Assembly (NCBI RefSeq): GCF_004353185.1
Contig: NZ_SMUS01000016.1
Span: 23,433 to 87,432, forward strand
Direction of reading: 5' to 3'
DNA length: 64,000 nt
Source of the DNA: Clostridium cuniculi
GTDB lineage: Bacteria > Bacillota > Clostridia > Clostridiales > Clostridiaceae
A program made the position numbers and the translations under genes. The notes under the pieces were generated by a model. The model was not told the DNA's origin and did not search any database. It saw nothing but the letters and a program-made list of their open reading frames with translations. Numbering within the stretch: the stretch's first letter is position 1; every line of letters starts with the position of its first letter. Positions 26,046 through 36,599 of the stretch are shown here, piece after piece.

Positions 26046-26286
26046 ATTCGATGAAGAGACGAGTAAATTAAACCTTCATTTTCAGAGAGAAAATACATTA
26101 GCTGGAAGTATTTTTAAATGAAATTAATTGAAGACTACCTCTGAGAGACTCTAATCAAGTCCGTCGCATCACGTTACGATGTTTACTTAAGTGGTCTATA
26201 TTAGACAATTAAGGGTGGAACCGCGGGAATTATAATGCTCTCGTCCCTTTTCTATACTATTTTGTATAAGAAAAGCGACGAAGAGC
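26046..26286 (+). promoter_or_regulatory. T-box leader of thrS, Thr specifier
   Basis: Stem I starts near GAAGAGACGAG and carries the AGAGAG and GCTGGAAG motifs. The specifier loop TTGAAG-ACT-ACC gives the threonine codon ACT at 26134-26136. The T-box reads AAGGGTGGAACCGCGGG at 26211-26227. The terminator at 26237-26286 follows. Uncharged tRNA-Thr should allow readthrough into thrS. Confidence 0.93.
26237..26286 (+). terminator. T-box terminator (thrS)
   Basis: GCTCTCGTC pairs with GACGAAGAGC around an inner CTTTTCTATAC/GTATAAGAAAAG stem, followed by T7. Confidence 0.88.
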
Positions 26287-26474
26287 TTTTTTTATACAGT
26301 AAATTAACACTATATTTAAGATAAAGCATAATTCATTTAGAGTTAATTTAAAATCTGCTACACAAACACTTTAATTCTTTTTATTACTGCTTAATTCTTA
26401 AATAATATAAAATGAAACTCATTGTTATATTCAATTCGATGAATAAGTTCAATTAAATGAAGGGAGATATAGAA

Positions 26475-28406
26475 ATGATAAAAATCACTTTAAAAGATGG
26501 ATCAATTAAAGAAGTTGAAAATGGATCATCAGTTTTAGACGTTGCTAAATCTATAAGCGAAGGTTTAGCAAGAGTTGCTCAATGTGGAATAGTTAATGGT
26601 AAAGTTGTTGACTTAAGAACAACTTTAAATGAAGATTGTGAATTAGAAATTTGTACTTTCGATTCTCAAGAAGGAAAAGATGCTGTAAGACACAGTGTTT
26701 CTCATGTACTTGCAGCTGCAGTTAAAAGATTATTCCCAGAAGCTAAAATCGCTATTGGACCTGCAATTGCTAACGGATTTTACTATGATTTCGATGTAGA
26801 AAAACCTTTCTCTGCAGAAGATTTAGTAAAAATAGAAGCTGAAATGAAAAAAATAATAAAGGAAAATCCTCAAATTGAGAGATTTGAACTTCCTAGAAAT
26901 GAAGCTTTAGAGCTTATGAAAGATGAACCTTATAAGGTTGAATTAATAAATGATCTTCCAGAAGATGAAATTATTTCTTTCTATAAAATAGGTGATTTCA
27001 CTGACCTTTGTGCAGGACCTCACGTATTATCATTAAAGAACATAAAAGCTATTAAGCTTATAAGAAGTGCTGGTGCTTACTGGAAAGGTGACGAAAAGAA
27101 CAAAATGCTTTCTAGAATATACGGAACTGCATTCTTAAAGAAAGCTGACTTAGATGCTCATTTAGAAGCTTTAGAAGAAGCTAAAAAGAGAGATCATAAC
27201 AAATTAGGTAGAGAACTTGGAATCTTTACTACTGATGAAAAAGTAGGTCAAGGTCTTCCTCTATTCATGCCTAAGGGAGCTAAATTATTCCAAACTCTTC
27301 AAAGATGGATTGAAGATGAAGAAGAAAAGAGAGGTTACGTTTTAACTAAGACTCCATTTATGTCTAAGAATGACTTATTCGTAGCTTCTGGCCACTGGAG
27401 CCACTATAAAGATGGTATGTTTGTATTAGGTGATGAAGAAAAAGATGCTGAAGTTATGGCTTTAAGACCAATGACTTGCCCATTCCAATTCACTGTTTAC
27501 AATGCAGAACAACACAGTTATAGAGATCTTCCAATAAGATACGCAGAAACTTCTACTTTATTTAGAAAAGAAGCTTCAGGTGAAATGCACGGTCTTACTA
27601 GAGTTAGACAATTCACTTTATCAGAAGGTCATATAATCTGTACTCCAGAACAATTAGAAGATGAATTTAAAGAAGTTGTTGATTTAATAAACTACGTTAT
27701 GGAAACTCTAGGAATCTCTGAAGATATATCTTACAGATTCTCTAAATGGGATCCAACAGACACTGAAAAATATATAAATAACCCAGAAGCTTGGGAAGCT
27801 ACTCAAAACCAAATGAGAACTATATTAGATCACCTAGGAATAGATTATGTTGAAGCTGAAGGTGAAGCTGCATTCTATGGACCAAAACTTGATATCCAAT
27901 CTAAAAACGTTCATGGAAAAGAAGATACAATAATTACTGTTCAAATTGACTTTGCTTTAGGTGAAAGACTTGGTATGACTTATATCGATAAAGATGGTGA
28001 AAAGAAAATACCATTTGTTATTCACAGATCATCAATTGGATGTTATGAAAGAACTATCGCAACTTTAATTGAAAAGTATGCTGGTGCTTTCCCAACTTGG
28101 ATGTCTCCAGTTCAAGCTAAAGTTCTTCCATTATCAGATAAATACGCTGATTATGCTAATGAAGTTGTTAAAACTTTAAGAAAAAATGGTGTTAGAGTTG
28201 AAGCTGACCACAGAGTTGAAAAAATTGGTTACAAAATTAGAGAAGCTAGACTTGAAAGAGTTCCTTATATCTTAGTTGTAGGTGAAAAGGAAGCTGCTAA
28301 CAATGAAGTTTCTGTAAGAAGCAGAAAGAATGATGATGAAGGAGCAATGGCTTTAGATGCATTTGTTTCTAGAATCACTTCTGAAATATCTAATAAAGAA
28401 AGATAA
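26475..28406 (+). CDS. thrS: Threonyl-tRNA synthetase
   Basis: A 643-aa class II synthetase: N-terminal TGS domain, the editing domain with HSVSHVLAAA and the C..H zinc site, a catalytic core with class II motifs (motif 2 around FRKEASGEMHGLTRVRQF, motif 3 GCYERTIATLIEK) and the C-terminal anticodon domain. The ATG at 26475 is preferred because GGGAG lies eight bases upstream; the ATG at 26457 lacks a site. It charges tRNA-Thr and is controlled by the T-box leader upstream. About 190 bases separate the terminator from the start and show nothing else. Confidence 0.97.
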   Translation: MIKITLKDGSIKEVENGSSVLDVAKSISEGLARVAQCGIVNGKVVDLRTTLNEDCELEICTFDSQEGKDAVRHSVSHVLAAAVKRLFPEAKIAIGPAIANGFYYDFDVEKPFSAEDLVKIEAEMKKIIKENPQIERFELPRNEALELMKDEPYKVELINDLPEDEIISFYKIGDFTDLCAGPHVLSLKNIKAIKLIRSAGAYWKGDEKNKMLSRIYGTAFLKKADLDAHLEALEEAKKRDHNKLGRELGIFTTDEKVGQGLPLFMPKGAKLFQTLQRWIEDEEEKRGYVLTKTPFMSKNDLFVASGHWSHYKDGMFVLGDEEKDAEVMALRPMTCPFQFTVYNAEQHSYRDLPIRYAETSTLFRKEASGEMHGLTRVRQFTLSEGHIICTPEQLEDEFKEVVDLINYVMETLGISEDISYRFSKWDPTDTEKYINNPEAWEATQNQMRTILDHLGIDYVEAEGEAAFYGPKLDIQSKNVHGKEDTIITVQIDFALGERLGMTYIDKDGEKKIPFVIHRSSIGCYERTIATLIEKYAGAFPTWMSPVQAKVLPLSDKYADYANEVVKTLRKNGVRVEADHRVEKIGYKIREARLERVPYILVVGEKEAANNEVSVRSRKNDDEGAMALDAFVSRITSEISNKER

Positions 28407-28413
28407 TTAAAAT

Positions 28414-28460
28414 AAATAAGGATCTATCGATTAAAACCCTTAATCGATAGATCCTTATTT
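28414..28460 (+). terminator. Terminator after thrS
   Basis: A near-perfect 21-bp stem around GGATCTATCGATTAA/TTAATCGATAGATCC with a 5-base loop. It can act on both strands because the neighbouring gene converges. Confidence 0.88.
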
Positions 28461-28471
28461 TATATTAATTT

Positions 28472-29539
28472 TTATTTATATATATAAAAATCAGTTAAAA
28501 GCCATGAATCATTAAATTTCACAAAATTATAAGTTTGAGTAGCTACATCATCATTAGTAATTTGTTTGCTATAAACTGCCTTTAATGTTGTTTCAGTTTG
28601 TTCTATTTTTAAATCATCATATTCTACTGATATCTCACCACTAATACCAAAGTTTCCACACGCAATATATACTTGCCCATCTTTCTCAATAGTATAATTA
28701 TCTATCAAATAATAAATTGTATCATTTGTACAATATTCAGATAAAGCCTCAATGATTTGTTGCTTTGTTTTATACTTATATGAAGGAGCAAAACTATGAT
28801 TTTCTATAATATTGTCTAAATATCTACCCTCTTCTATAATATTATAGAAATCTAAATTTTTAGCATCCATTACACTATCAATTGCATTCTTAGCTCTCAA
28901 TGAAATCTCTCTTATTTCTTCCTCTGTAAGTTGTCTATATTCAACATTCAAATGAACAATAAAACTTCTACCATATTGTTCATTTATACCTTCATAAATA
29001 AAGATACCTATATTATTGGTATTAACATCTTTTTCACTCCATGATATTGGAACACTAATATTTTCACCATTTACATTTATTACCCCTTCTGCTGGTAGTT
29101 CATATTTATCTCCTTGTGATACACTATAATTATACTCTATTTTATCAAATCTATTTTTTATATCTGTAGCTATTGAAATCATATTATCTACATCAACCTC
29201 ATTATCTATAGCCATTTTTATTATATTGTAAGCATCATCTAATCTATTATAATTTATATACTCATCCTTTATTTCTATATATAAATCTTTATTCCTCTTA
29301 TCCATTAATATTGCTTTTTCATATAATTTTTTTGCTTCATCAAAATTATTTTCTTTCAAATATTCACTTGCTTTTTTCTTTAAAACTTCTACCTCTTCTT
29401 CTTCTGCCTTTATATCATCTCTAACATTTTCAGATATAACAACTTCCTTTGCTATTGGTTTACATTGATCTAATAATATGCCAGCTACGCTCCCAATTAA
29501 AACTAATGATATAATTGATACAATTGCTCTTTTTTTCAT
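28472..29539 (-). CDS. Membrane-anchored TPR protein with Ig-like segment
   Basis: A 355-aa protein with an N-terminal signal-anchor (IVSIISLVLIGSVAGILL), an acidic linker, a TPR-like helical region (residues about 50-125, with NNFDEAKKLYEKAI), a bacterial Ig-like segment (VPISWSEKDV...GIFIYEG) and a C-terminal globular domain resembling SnoaL/NTF2-like secreted folds. The sequence DQC after the anchor is not a good lipobox. It is 60 bases downstream of a two-component kinase and may be its extracytoplasmic partner or target. Function unknown. Confidence 0.72.
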   Translation of the reverse strand: MKKRAIVSIISLVLIGSVAGILLDQCKPIAKEVVISENVRDDIKAEEEEVEVLKKKASEYLKENNFDEAKKLYEKAILMDKRNKDLYIEIKDEYINYNRLDDAYNIIKMAIDNEVDVDNMISIATDIKNRFDKIEYNYSVSQGDKYELPAEGVINVNGENISVPISWSEKDVNTNNIGIFIYEGINEQYGRSFIVHLNVEYRQLTEEEIREISLRAKNAIDSVMDAKNLDFYNIIEEGRYLDNIIENHSFAPSYKYKTKQQIIEALSEYCTNDTIYYLIDNYTIEKDGQVYIACGNFGISGEISVEYDDLKIEQTETTLKAVYSKQITNDDVATQTYNFVKFNDSWLLTDFYIYK

Positions 29540-29598
29540 TTTATTTATTCCCCCTTGCTCTTTATATTTACATTATATAAATTAAAATTTTCTAATTC

Positions 29599-31047
29599 TT
29601 ATAATGTTGTTTCCAAATTGTTTCTAAAACAAGGAAGTTTTATATTAACAATAATTTTTTCTCCATTTGTTATAGTAATTTCTCCATCATGATCCTTAAC
29701 TATTTCACTACATAAGTATAGCCCCAATCCTCTACTATCTTCATCTTCATAATTATTATTTCTAATGAATGGATCAAATATAGAGTTATATACTTCTTTT
29801 TGAATTATCTCTCCTGAATTTATAACTTCTATGATATAATTATCTTCTTTTACTTCTCCATTAACATAAATATCATTAGAATTTCTTGAATATTTTATGG
29901 CATTATCTATTATATTTATAATTAACTCTCGTATTTTGTTTATCCTACCATAAATAAATCCTTCATATATATCCCTATTTATATTAATTCTATATTTATT
30001 TGCTTTTATTTGCATATCATCACATATTTGATTAAGTACATCACCTAGATTTATATCCACTTTATTTTCATCTATTGTAGATATTCCTTTTGATATATTT
30101 ATTAAATCTAAAACTAATAAATTCAGCCTTTCACTTTCTGAATATATTCTCTCTATAGATTTTTTCTTAAACTCCTCGTTATCAACGATATTATCTTTAA
30201 TCATCTCAGCATATCCTATTATTGCTGTTAAAGGAGTTTTTATTTCATGTGTAACATTATCAAAGAATTGTTTTCTACTTTTTTCAAGGGTTTCAACCTT
30301 TTCTTTTTCTCTTTTTATTGTAGTAATTTGTTGTTGAATCTTACTATTCATATTATTAAATTCTTTTGATACTATCGCAATTTCATCATTTCCCTTATAA
30401 GAAATAGATATATCATAATTACCTTCACCAACTTCTTTTATTGCACTTGTAAGTAATGTTATTGGATAAGTAACTCTACTAGCTATTAAATATGATAATA
30501 TTAATATAAATAAAAATATTATTATAACTGTTAATCTAATAAACACAATTACTTTATTATATTGTATATAGGTATCATCAAAATTCTTTTCTAAATGTAA
30601 TACTCCTAAACTTTGTTTATTAATAAATATTAAATATGTTAAATATCCGTCTACTCCTGTATCTGTGTACTTTAGATTAACAACAACTTCTCCATCTAGA
30701 GCCTTTAAAAATAATGTATCTATATTATCGAGCTTATTCTTTATATTACTTATATATACTTCATTATCTAATCCCATAATTTTAGAATTACTTTCATAAT
30801 TTAAAGATATATAATTATTCAAATACTCAGCTTCCTGTAATAACAACTTTCTTTTATCTACTGACGGATCAATAGTTAATCTATATTTTATTGCCTCCCT
30901 AGTACTTTTCATTACTTCTTCTAGAGAATTAACAATTTTATTTTCCATATCTTTTTTTAAAATAGCAGATATAGAAAAGTTCATGACTATTCCTAATATT
31001 ATAAGAATAGTTAGAATACCTATAGTTAATTTATATTTTATTTTCAT
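29599..31047 (-). CDS. Sensor histidine kinase with HAMP domain
   Basis: A 482-aa kinase with two membrane helices (about 5-28 and 165-190) enclosing a 135-residue sensing loop, a HAMP domain, HisKA (FFDNVTHEIKTPLTA) and HATPase (NIIDNAIKYSRN and a RGLGLYL G2 box). It overlaps its regulator by 17 bases, giving coupled translation. The signal is unknown. The TPR protein downstream is on the same strand and may belong to the transcript. Confidence 0.93.
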   Translation of the reverse strand: MKIKYKLTIGILTILIILGIVMNFSISAILKKDMENKIVNSLEEVMKSTREAIKYRLTIDPSVDKRKLLLQEAEYLNNYISLNYESNSKIMGLDNEVYISNIKNKLDNIDTLFLKALDGEVVVNLKYTDTGVDGYLTYLIFINKQSLGVLHLEKNFDDTYIQYNKVIVFIRLTVIIIFLFILILSYLIASRVTYPITLLTSAIKEVGEGNYDISISYKGNDEIAIVSKEFNNMNSKIQQQITTIKREKEKVETLEKSRKQFFDNVTHEIKTPLTAIIGYAEMIKDNIVDNEEFKKKSIERIYSESERLNLLVLDLINISKGISTIDENKVDINLGDVLNQICDDMQIKANKYRININRDIYEGFIYGRINKIRELIINIIDNAIKYSRNSNDIYVNGEVKEDNYIIEVINSGEIIQKEVYNSIFDPFIRNNNYEDEDSRGLGLYLCSEIVKDHDGEITITNGEKIIVNIKLPCFRNNLETTL

Positions 31048-31735
31048 TATATCTCCTCATAATATAACCAATCCCAAATACGGTCTCTATTATAGACTTA
31101 GACTTCACCTGGTCTAACTTACTTCTTAATCTTCTAACATGTATATCTATAGTTCTTAAATCGCCATCATATGTAAATTCCCATACATTATCCAATAACT
31201 CTTCTCTTGAAAATACCCTATCTCTATTTTGAGATAAAAACTCTAATAACTGATACTCTTTAGGTTTTAAAACAACTTCCTCCGAATCTTTCATCACAGT
31301 TCTACTCTCATAATTTATTTTTATATGTGAATTTAAATTTATAAACTTCGATTTTGATTGGTCACTATACTTTTCTACTCTTCTTAATGCTATTTTAACT
31401 CTAGTTAATACCTCTTTAATATGAAACGGCTTTGTTATATAGTCATCTGCTCCCAATTCCAATCCGAGAACTTTGTCAAAAACATCATTGCGTGCTGTAA
31501 GCATTATTATAGGAATACCATAATTACTATTAATAAATTTACATAAATCAAATCCACTTTCATCTGGTAAATTTATATCAAGTAATGTTAAACTAGGTAA
31601 AAAGTTATCCAACAATTCTCTAGCTTCGTTTCCATTAAAAGCACTTCTCACTATATATCCCTCTGACTTTAAAGAATTTACTAAAATATCATTTATACTT
31701 TCATCATCTTCAACTACTAAAACCTTATTATACAA
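31031..31735 (-). CDS. OmpR-family response regulator
   Basis: Receiver domain (VVEDDES, LLDINLPDESG phosphoacceptor, KPFHIKE) and winged helix (VRRLRSKLDQV, VFGIGYIMRR). Start choice is ambiguous: a TTG at 31735 (giving MYNKVLVVEDDE) has GGAGG eight bases upstream and the standard N-terminus, while ATG codons at 31750 and 31765 have weaker sites. It is first of the pair with the overlapping kinase gene. Confidence 0.92.
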   Translation of the reverse strand: MYNKVLVVEDDESINDILVNSLKSEGYIVRSAFNGNEARELLDNFLPSLTLLDINLPDESGFDLCKFINSNYGIPIIMLTARNDVFDKVLGLELGADDYITKPFHIKEVLTRVKIALRRVEKYSDQSKSKFINLNSHIKINYESRTVMKDSEEVVLKPKEYQLLEFLSQNRDRVFSREELLDNVWEFTYDGDLRTIDIHVRRLRSKLDQVKSKSIIETVFGIGYIMRRYNENKI

Positions 31736-31953
31736 AAAATCATCCTCCATTATAATAAATCCCATTTAATACTTATTATATCAAAATATAGTTTAATTGT
31801 ATTTTTATTGATAATATTATCATCTATTTTGGTTATTTCTTCTAAATATTTAACTTTTCAATTATTAATAATCTACTATATATAATCAACATAAAAATTA
31901 TTAATTTGTATATAATTATATATATATGAAATATTTAGTATAAAGAGGATTGA

Positions 31954-32886
31954 TTGATTTTGGACTTTAATGAAAATAGTAATATCAAATTAACTAAGGA
32001 AGAAATTGAAAGTTGTAGGCATAAATCTGAAAAAAAGTGGTATGGAATTTTAGTATTTATCAATTTCGCTATAATACTATCAGTAATAGTTTTTTGTATT
32101 ATAAATATTCATAATTACAATACTTTACCAAATACTTTAAAGGAATCTTTTTCAGATCCTTCTGCATATGCAAATGTTATAATATCCCCTAGCTCTACTT
32201 TAAATAATTTCCCAACAGAACTCCAACTATTAATAACAGGGATAATAGTAATAATTGCATTTCCTTTTGGAGTAAATCTTTATTATGCAAAATATAGATC
32301 AAGAGCAATAAAAATAACTGAAAATAACTTTCCAGAAGTATACTATAGTATCTTAGAATACTCTAATAAGCTAGGCTTTAAAAAAACACCTGAAGCTTTT
32401 TTAATTCAACAAAATGGTGTAATGAATGCCTTTTCTGCATTTATAATTCATAAACAATATATTGAAATAGATAGTGATTTATTTGAAATTGCTTATAGAG
32501 AATATAATGATTTAGAATCTATTAATTTTATAATAGCCCATGAATTAGCACATATAAAATATAAGCATGCTACATTTTCTTATAATTTATTTATTTTATT
32601 TTCAACTTTAATTCCTATAATAGGAACAACTGCCTCAAGAGCTAGAGAGTATAGTTGTGATAGACTCGCTCAAAAAGTTACAGGTAATAGCGGTGTTGAA
32701 GCCATGTTTTCCTTATTTGCAGGTAAACATCTTTATAAGAAAATTGATGTCTATGATTATATTGAAAGTAGTAAAGATATCAAAGGATTTTTTGTATGGT
32801 GTAATAATTTAGTAAATTCTCATCCAATACTGCCCAAAAGAATCAGAGCTTTAATAAAAGGTGAAGGTAGTGGAGATCTTTACTAA
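31954..32886 (+). CDS. M48-family membrane metallopeptidase
   Basis: A 310-aa protein with two N-terminal membrane helices (about 33-53 and 88-106) and a peptidase domain carrying the zinc motif HELAHIKYKH and a downstream glutamate in AREYSCDRLA. This is the HtpX/Ste24 superfamily. The usual extra pair of C-terminal helices is reduced to one hydrophobic stretch. It should degrade membrane or envelope proteins. The TTG start follows AAAGAGGA; a second TTG two codons on is possible. It is divergent from the two-component pair. Confidence 0.88.
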   Translation: MILDFNENSNIKLTKEEIESCRHKSEKKWYGILVFINFAIILSVIVFCIINIHNYNTLPNTLKESFSDPSAYANVIISPSSTLNNFPTELQLLITGIIVIIAFPFGVNLYYAKYRSRAIKITENNFPEVYYSILEYSNKLGFKKTPEAFLIQQNGVMNAFSAFIIHKQYIEIDSDLFEIAYREYNDLESINFIIAHELAHIKYKHATFSYNLFILFSTLIPIIGTTASRAREYSCDRLAQKVTGNSGVEAMFSLFAGKHLYKKIDVYDYIESSKDIKGFFVWCNNLVNSHPILPKRIRALIKGEGSGDLY

Positions 32887-32940
32887 TTGTAAAAAAAATT
32901 ACTTTATAAAACTTTCTGCATTATGTCTATATAAAAGAAA

Positions 32941-32972
32941 ATGCTAATGTGATCTGCACATCACATTAGCAT
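32941..32972. terminator. Bidirectional terminator
   Basis: A 13-bp perfect stem ATGCTAATGTGAT/ATCACATTAGCAT, with A- and T-rich flanks, between the convergent M48 and rpsD genes. Confidence 0.85.
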
Positions 32973-33074
32973 TTTTCTTTTCACACAACTTATTTAAATT
33001 CAACAGTGGCTTACAAATAATACAAGATATAATTTTTAGAGAAAATTTTTTCCTTAAAGGAAAGATGATTTTAA

Positions 33075-33671
33075 CTAGTTTTTAGAATAATACTCTACAA
33101 CTAAAACTTCATTAATTTCTATTGGAACTTCAGTTCTTTGAGGAAGTCTTTCTAAAACTCCAGAGAAATTAGCTTCATTTTTACTTAAGTATGGTAAAAC
33201 ATTAAGTATATTTGATTCAAAGTTTTCTTTGAACATAATATTCTTTTGAGATTTTTCTCTTAATTTAATTTCATCTCCAACTGAAACATTGAATGATGGA
33301 ATATCAACCTTTTTACCATTAACTAAAATATGACCATGAACAACCATTTGTCTTGCTTGTCTTATTGAGTTTGCAAAACCTAATCTATAAACTAAATTAT
33401 CTAATCTGCATTCTAATAAGTTAATTAAAGCATGACCTGTTAATTCTTTTGATTTAGATGCTTTTTCAAAGTAGTTAGCAAATTGCTTTTCCATAACTCC
33501 GTAATAAGCTCTTAATCTTTGCTTTTCTAATAATTGAGTACCATAGTCAGAAAGTTTTTTATCATTTCTTGCTGTACCTTTGGCTGCTCTTTTCATCGCT
33601 TTTGGATGTCCACAAACATTTAAGCCTAATCGTCTGCACTGCTTAAATCTTGGTCCCATCATCTTTGCCAT
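33075..33671 (-). CDS. rpsD: 30S ribosomal protein S4
   Basis: A 198-aa S4 with an N-terminal helical domain ([15 protein letters not shown]) and the S4 RNA-binding domain ([31 protein letters not shown]). It binds 16S rRNA early in 30S assembly. It is free-standing rather than in the alpha operon; clostridia commonly carry such an isolated copy, so a second S4 elsewhere is possible. The start follows GGAGATGATTGT. Confidence 0.95.
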   Translation of the reverse strand: MAKMMGPRFKQCRRLGLNVCGHPKAMKRAAKGTARNDKKLSDYGTQLLEKQRLRAYYGVMEKQFANYFEKASKSKELTGHALINLLECRLDNLVYRLGFANSIRQARQMVVHGHILVNGKKVDIPSFNVSVGDEIKLREKSQKNIMFKENFESNILNVLPYLSKNEANFSGVLERLPQRTEVPIEINEVLVVEYYSKN

Positions 33672-33797
33672 ACAATCATCTCCTTAAATTATTTCTAAGC
33701 CTAAATACAATATAACATATAATTTTTCATTTGTAAATGATAATAATTATCATTATCATATTTTATTTTTTACATTACTTTAATTTTTATCCAATAA

Positions 33798-33833
33798 AAA
33801 AGAGATCGTATAAAATTAAAATACAATCCCTTT
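33798..33833 (-). terminator. Terminator after metY-hom
   Basis: Imperfect stem AAAGGGATTGTAT with ATACGATCTCTTT and a 9-base loop, followed by T6 on the minus strand, just after the hom stop. Confidence 0.75.
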
Positions 33834-33847
33834 ATTTATTTTATCTA

Positions 33848-35068
33848 CTAGGCAACTATTAATTTCTTTGCATCTTCATAATTATCTTCATTTTTTAGAT
33901 TCTCAATGAACTTCTCCACATATGCTTCTGAAGTACATTCAATAAAAATTGCAACTTCACCACTTATACTTTTATCTATAATTTTTATATTATTAAAATT
34001 TTCCCTACACTTATTTATTGCTTCATCTATATTTGATGTCTTTATTCTCAATATGCAATTACATGTTTTACTTGCAAATTTTATTACATTTGCTTCTTCT
34101 TTATTAAAACTATCAACATCAGTAAATCTATTATTTATAATATCATTTAAATCGCTATAAACAGCACTTCCTGTAGGTAATTTTCCAGCCCCCTTACCTA
34201 CAAATAATAATTCCCCTATTTCATCTCCATTTAAAATAACTGCATTAACTTCATTATCAATTTTAGCTAATATACTTTGTTCATCCACCAATATAGGCTT
34301 TACAGATGTATATATTCCACTTTTACATTTAAATGATTCTGCAACAAGCTTAATCTTACAATTCAACTTATTAGCATATTTAAAGTCATTTTCATCTATA
34401 TCAGTAATTCCTTCTATTGATATATCATTCCACTGAAATTTCTTATCAAAAGCTAAACTTGATAATATTGCAAGCTTTCTAGCAGAGTCATAACCCATAA
34501 CATCTGATTCTGGATTAGCTTCAGCAAACCCAAGATCTTGTGCTTCCTTAAGAGCCTCTTCATAAGATAAACTTTCACTATTCATCTTAGTTAGTATAAA
34601 ATTAGTTGTTCCATTTAATATTGCCTGTATACTATTTATACCATTCCCATAAAGACTTTCAGTTAATGGTTTTATTATAGGTATTCCCCCTGCTACTGCT
34701 GCCTCAAATTTTAAAGAAACATTATTTTCCTTAGCTAATTGAAATAATTCATGGCCAAATGTAGCTATCAAGTCTTTATTTGCTGTAACTACATGCTTCT
34801 TTAATAATAATGCATTTTTAACATAATCATAAGCTGGATGAAGGCCACCCATTACTTCTATTACAACATCACTTTCTGCAGAAAAAAATTCTTCTACACT
34901 AGTAGTAATAACTTCTCTATGACTTGAATCAATATACTTATCTTTATTTCTCACTAAAATACTTGTTATAAGTATTTCATTTTTACTGTGGTTTTCCCTA
35001 TTTTTATCTATTAATTCAATAAGCCCACTACCTACTACTCCATATCCCATAATAGCTACTTTAGTCAT
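33848..35068 (-). CDS. hom: Homoserine dehydrogenase
   Basis: A 406-aa enzyme with the Rossmann nucleotide motif GYGVVGSGL, the catalytic-domain signature AGGIPIIKPLTE...ILNGTTNFILT and a C-terminal ACT-like regulatory domain. It reduces aspartate semialdehyde to homoserine. ATG at 35068 follows GAGGAGG; an in-frame GTG/ATG further up lies within that site. It is 21 bases after metY, so both are controlled by the SAM-I riboswitch: this copy serves methionine synthesis. A shorter homologue lies at 42.1 kb. Confidence 0.95.
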   Translation of the reverse strand: MTKVAIMGYGVVGSGLIELIDKNRENHSKNEILITSILVRNKDKYIDSSHREVITTSVEEFFSAESDVVIEVMGGLHPAYDYVKNALLLKKHVVTANKDLIATFGHELFQLAKENNVSLKFEAAVAGGIPIIKPLTESLYGNGINSIQAILNGTTNFILTKMNSESLSYEEALKEAQDLGFAEANPESDVMGYDSARKLAILSSLAFDKKFQWNDISIEGITDIDENDFKYANKLNCKIKLVAESFKCKSGIYTSVKPILVDEQSILAKIDNEVNAVILNGDEIGELLFVGKGAGKLPTGSAVYSDLNDIINNRFTDVDSFNKEEANVIKFASKTCNCILRIKTSNIDEAINKCRENFNNIKIIDKSISGEVAIFIECTSEAYVEKFIENLKNEDNYEDAKKLIVA

Positions 35069-35089
35069 TATTATTCCTCCTCTCATTTC

Positions 35090-36367
35090 TTATATAGCTT
35101 TTAATGCTTGACTAATATCATTAATTAAATCTTTTGTATCCTCTATTCCAACAGAAAGCCTTAATAAATCTGGTGTAACACCACTTGCTAATAATTCTTC
35201 TTCATTTAATTGGCTATGACTTGTAGTTGCCGGATGTAAAAGGCAACTTCTCGCATCTCCTAAAGTTACTGCTAATGCTATTAAATTTAATCTCCTACTA
35301 AATTCTTTAGCATTTTCTATTCCACCTTTAATTCCAAAAGTTAAAAGACCACTTGCTCCACCTTTAAGATATTTCTTTGCTAAATTATAATATTTACTTC
35401 CTTCAAGTAAAGGATAATTAACCCATGATACTTTTTCTTGAGTTGTTAACCATTGCGCTATTTCTAATGCATTTTTAGAATGTCTTTCCATTCTTAAATG
35501 TAAAGTTTCTAATCCTAAGTTAGTTAAATAAGCATTAAATGGACTCATGCAAGCTCCTAAATCTCTTAATAGAGTTACTCTAAGTTTAACTATATATGCT
35601 GCATCTCCAAAGCTTTCAACATATTTAATTCCATGATAACTTGGATCTGGCTCTGTAAAATCATTAAATTTACCATTTGTCCAATCAAAATTTCCTCCAT
35701 CTACTACTATTCCCCCAATAGTTTGGGCATGTCCTTCAGAATACTTTGTTGTTGAATGAACAACTATGTTTGCTCCATGTTCAAATGGATTGCAATGATA
35801 AGGTGTTGCTACTGTATTATCAACTATAAATGGCACCTTAATTTTTTTAGCTACACTTGAGAATTTATCAAAATCCAAAACATTTAACCCTGGATTTCCT
35901 ATTGTTTCTCCATATATAGCTTTTGTATTTGCCTTAGCCTTAGATAAAATTTCTTCTTCAGATGCATCTGGTTCCACAAAAGTAACTTCTATCCCTAAAT
36001 TTTTTAAGTGGACTGAAAATAAATTTACTGTGCCACCATATAAAGATGTTACAGAAATTAAATGATCTCCAGCTTTACAAACATTTAAAACTGCATAAAG
36101 AATTGCTGATTGACCTGAAGCAGTTGCAACTGCACCAACTCCACCTTCTAATTTTGCATACTTTTCTTCCAATGCCCCAACTGTTGGATTAGAAATTCTG
36201 CTATATAAATGACCATCAGCCTTTAAAGCAAATAAAGCTTCTAATGTATCTGGATCATCATATTTATAAGTTGCACTTTGATAAATTGGTAAAACTCTTG
36301 GTTCACCTGATTTTGGTGAATATCCTCCGTGAATTCCTACTGTTCCTTTTCCTAAATTAATTGCCAT
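35090..36367 (-). CDS. metY: O-acetylhomoserine sulfhydrylase
   Basis: A 425-aa PLP enzyme of the Cys/Met metabolism family with YSRISNPTVGALE, ATASGQSAILYAV and the PLP-lysine in HSTTKYSEGH. Length and the insertion GIKYVESFGDAAYIVKLR are typical of MetY/Cys3-type sulfhydrylases. It makes homocysteine directly from O-acetylhomoserine and sulfide. It is first in a metY-hom operon behind a SAM-I riboswitch, so it is expressed when SAM is scarce. Confidence 0.95.
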   Translation of the reverse strand: MAINLGKGTVGIHGGYSPKSGEPRVLPIYQSATYKYDDPDTLEALFALKADGHLYSRISNPTVGALEEKYAKLEGGVGAVATASGQSAILYAVLNVCKAGDHLISVTSLYGGTVNLFSVHLKNLGIEVTFVEPDASEEEILSKAKANTKAIYGETIGNPGLNVLDFDKFSSVAKKIKVPFIVDNTVATPYHCNPFEHGANIVVHSTTKYSEGHAQTIGGIVVDGGNFDWTNGKFNDFTEPDPSYHGIKYVESFGDAAYIVKLRVTLLRDLGACMSPFNAYLTNLGLETLHLRMERHSKNALEIAQWLTTQEKVSWVNYPLLEGSKYYNLAKKYLKGGASGLLTFGIKGGIENAKEFSRRLNLIALAVTLGDARSCLLHPATTSHSQLNEEELLASGVTPDLLRLSVGIEDTKDLINDISQALKAI

Positions 36368-36535
36368 AAAAAATCCCCCTTTTTATTAGTTAGAATTTAG
36401 TAGTTTTAATTATTAGATATTTTAAAACTATGCTCCTATCTTCATTTAATTTTTAATACTTATTGCTTTTTATTAATAGATAATTTTCAAATATTGTTTA
36501 TTATCTAAAATGCCCCTAATTTTTTGTACAAAAAA

Positions 36536-36576
36536 AGCTATTTCTTATTATCCTTTATAGATAATGAGAAATAGCT
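36536..36576 (-). terminator. SAM riboswitch terminator (metY-hom)
   Basis: A 17-bp stem AGCTATTTCTCATTATC with one mismatch and a T7 run on the minus strand, between the aptamer and metY. Confidence 0.88.
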
Positions 36577-36599
36577 AAATAAGCTTATTTACTAATATA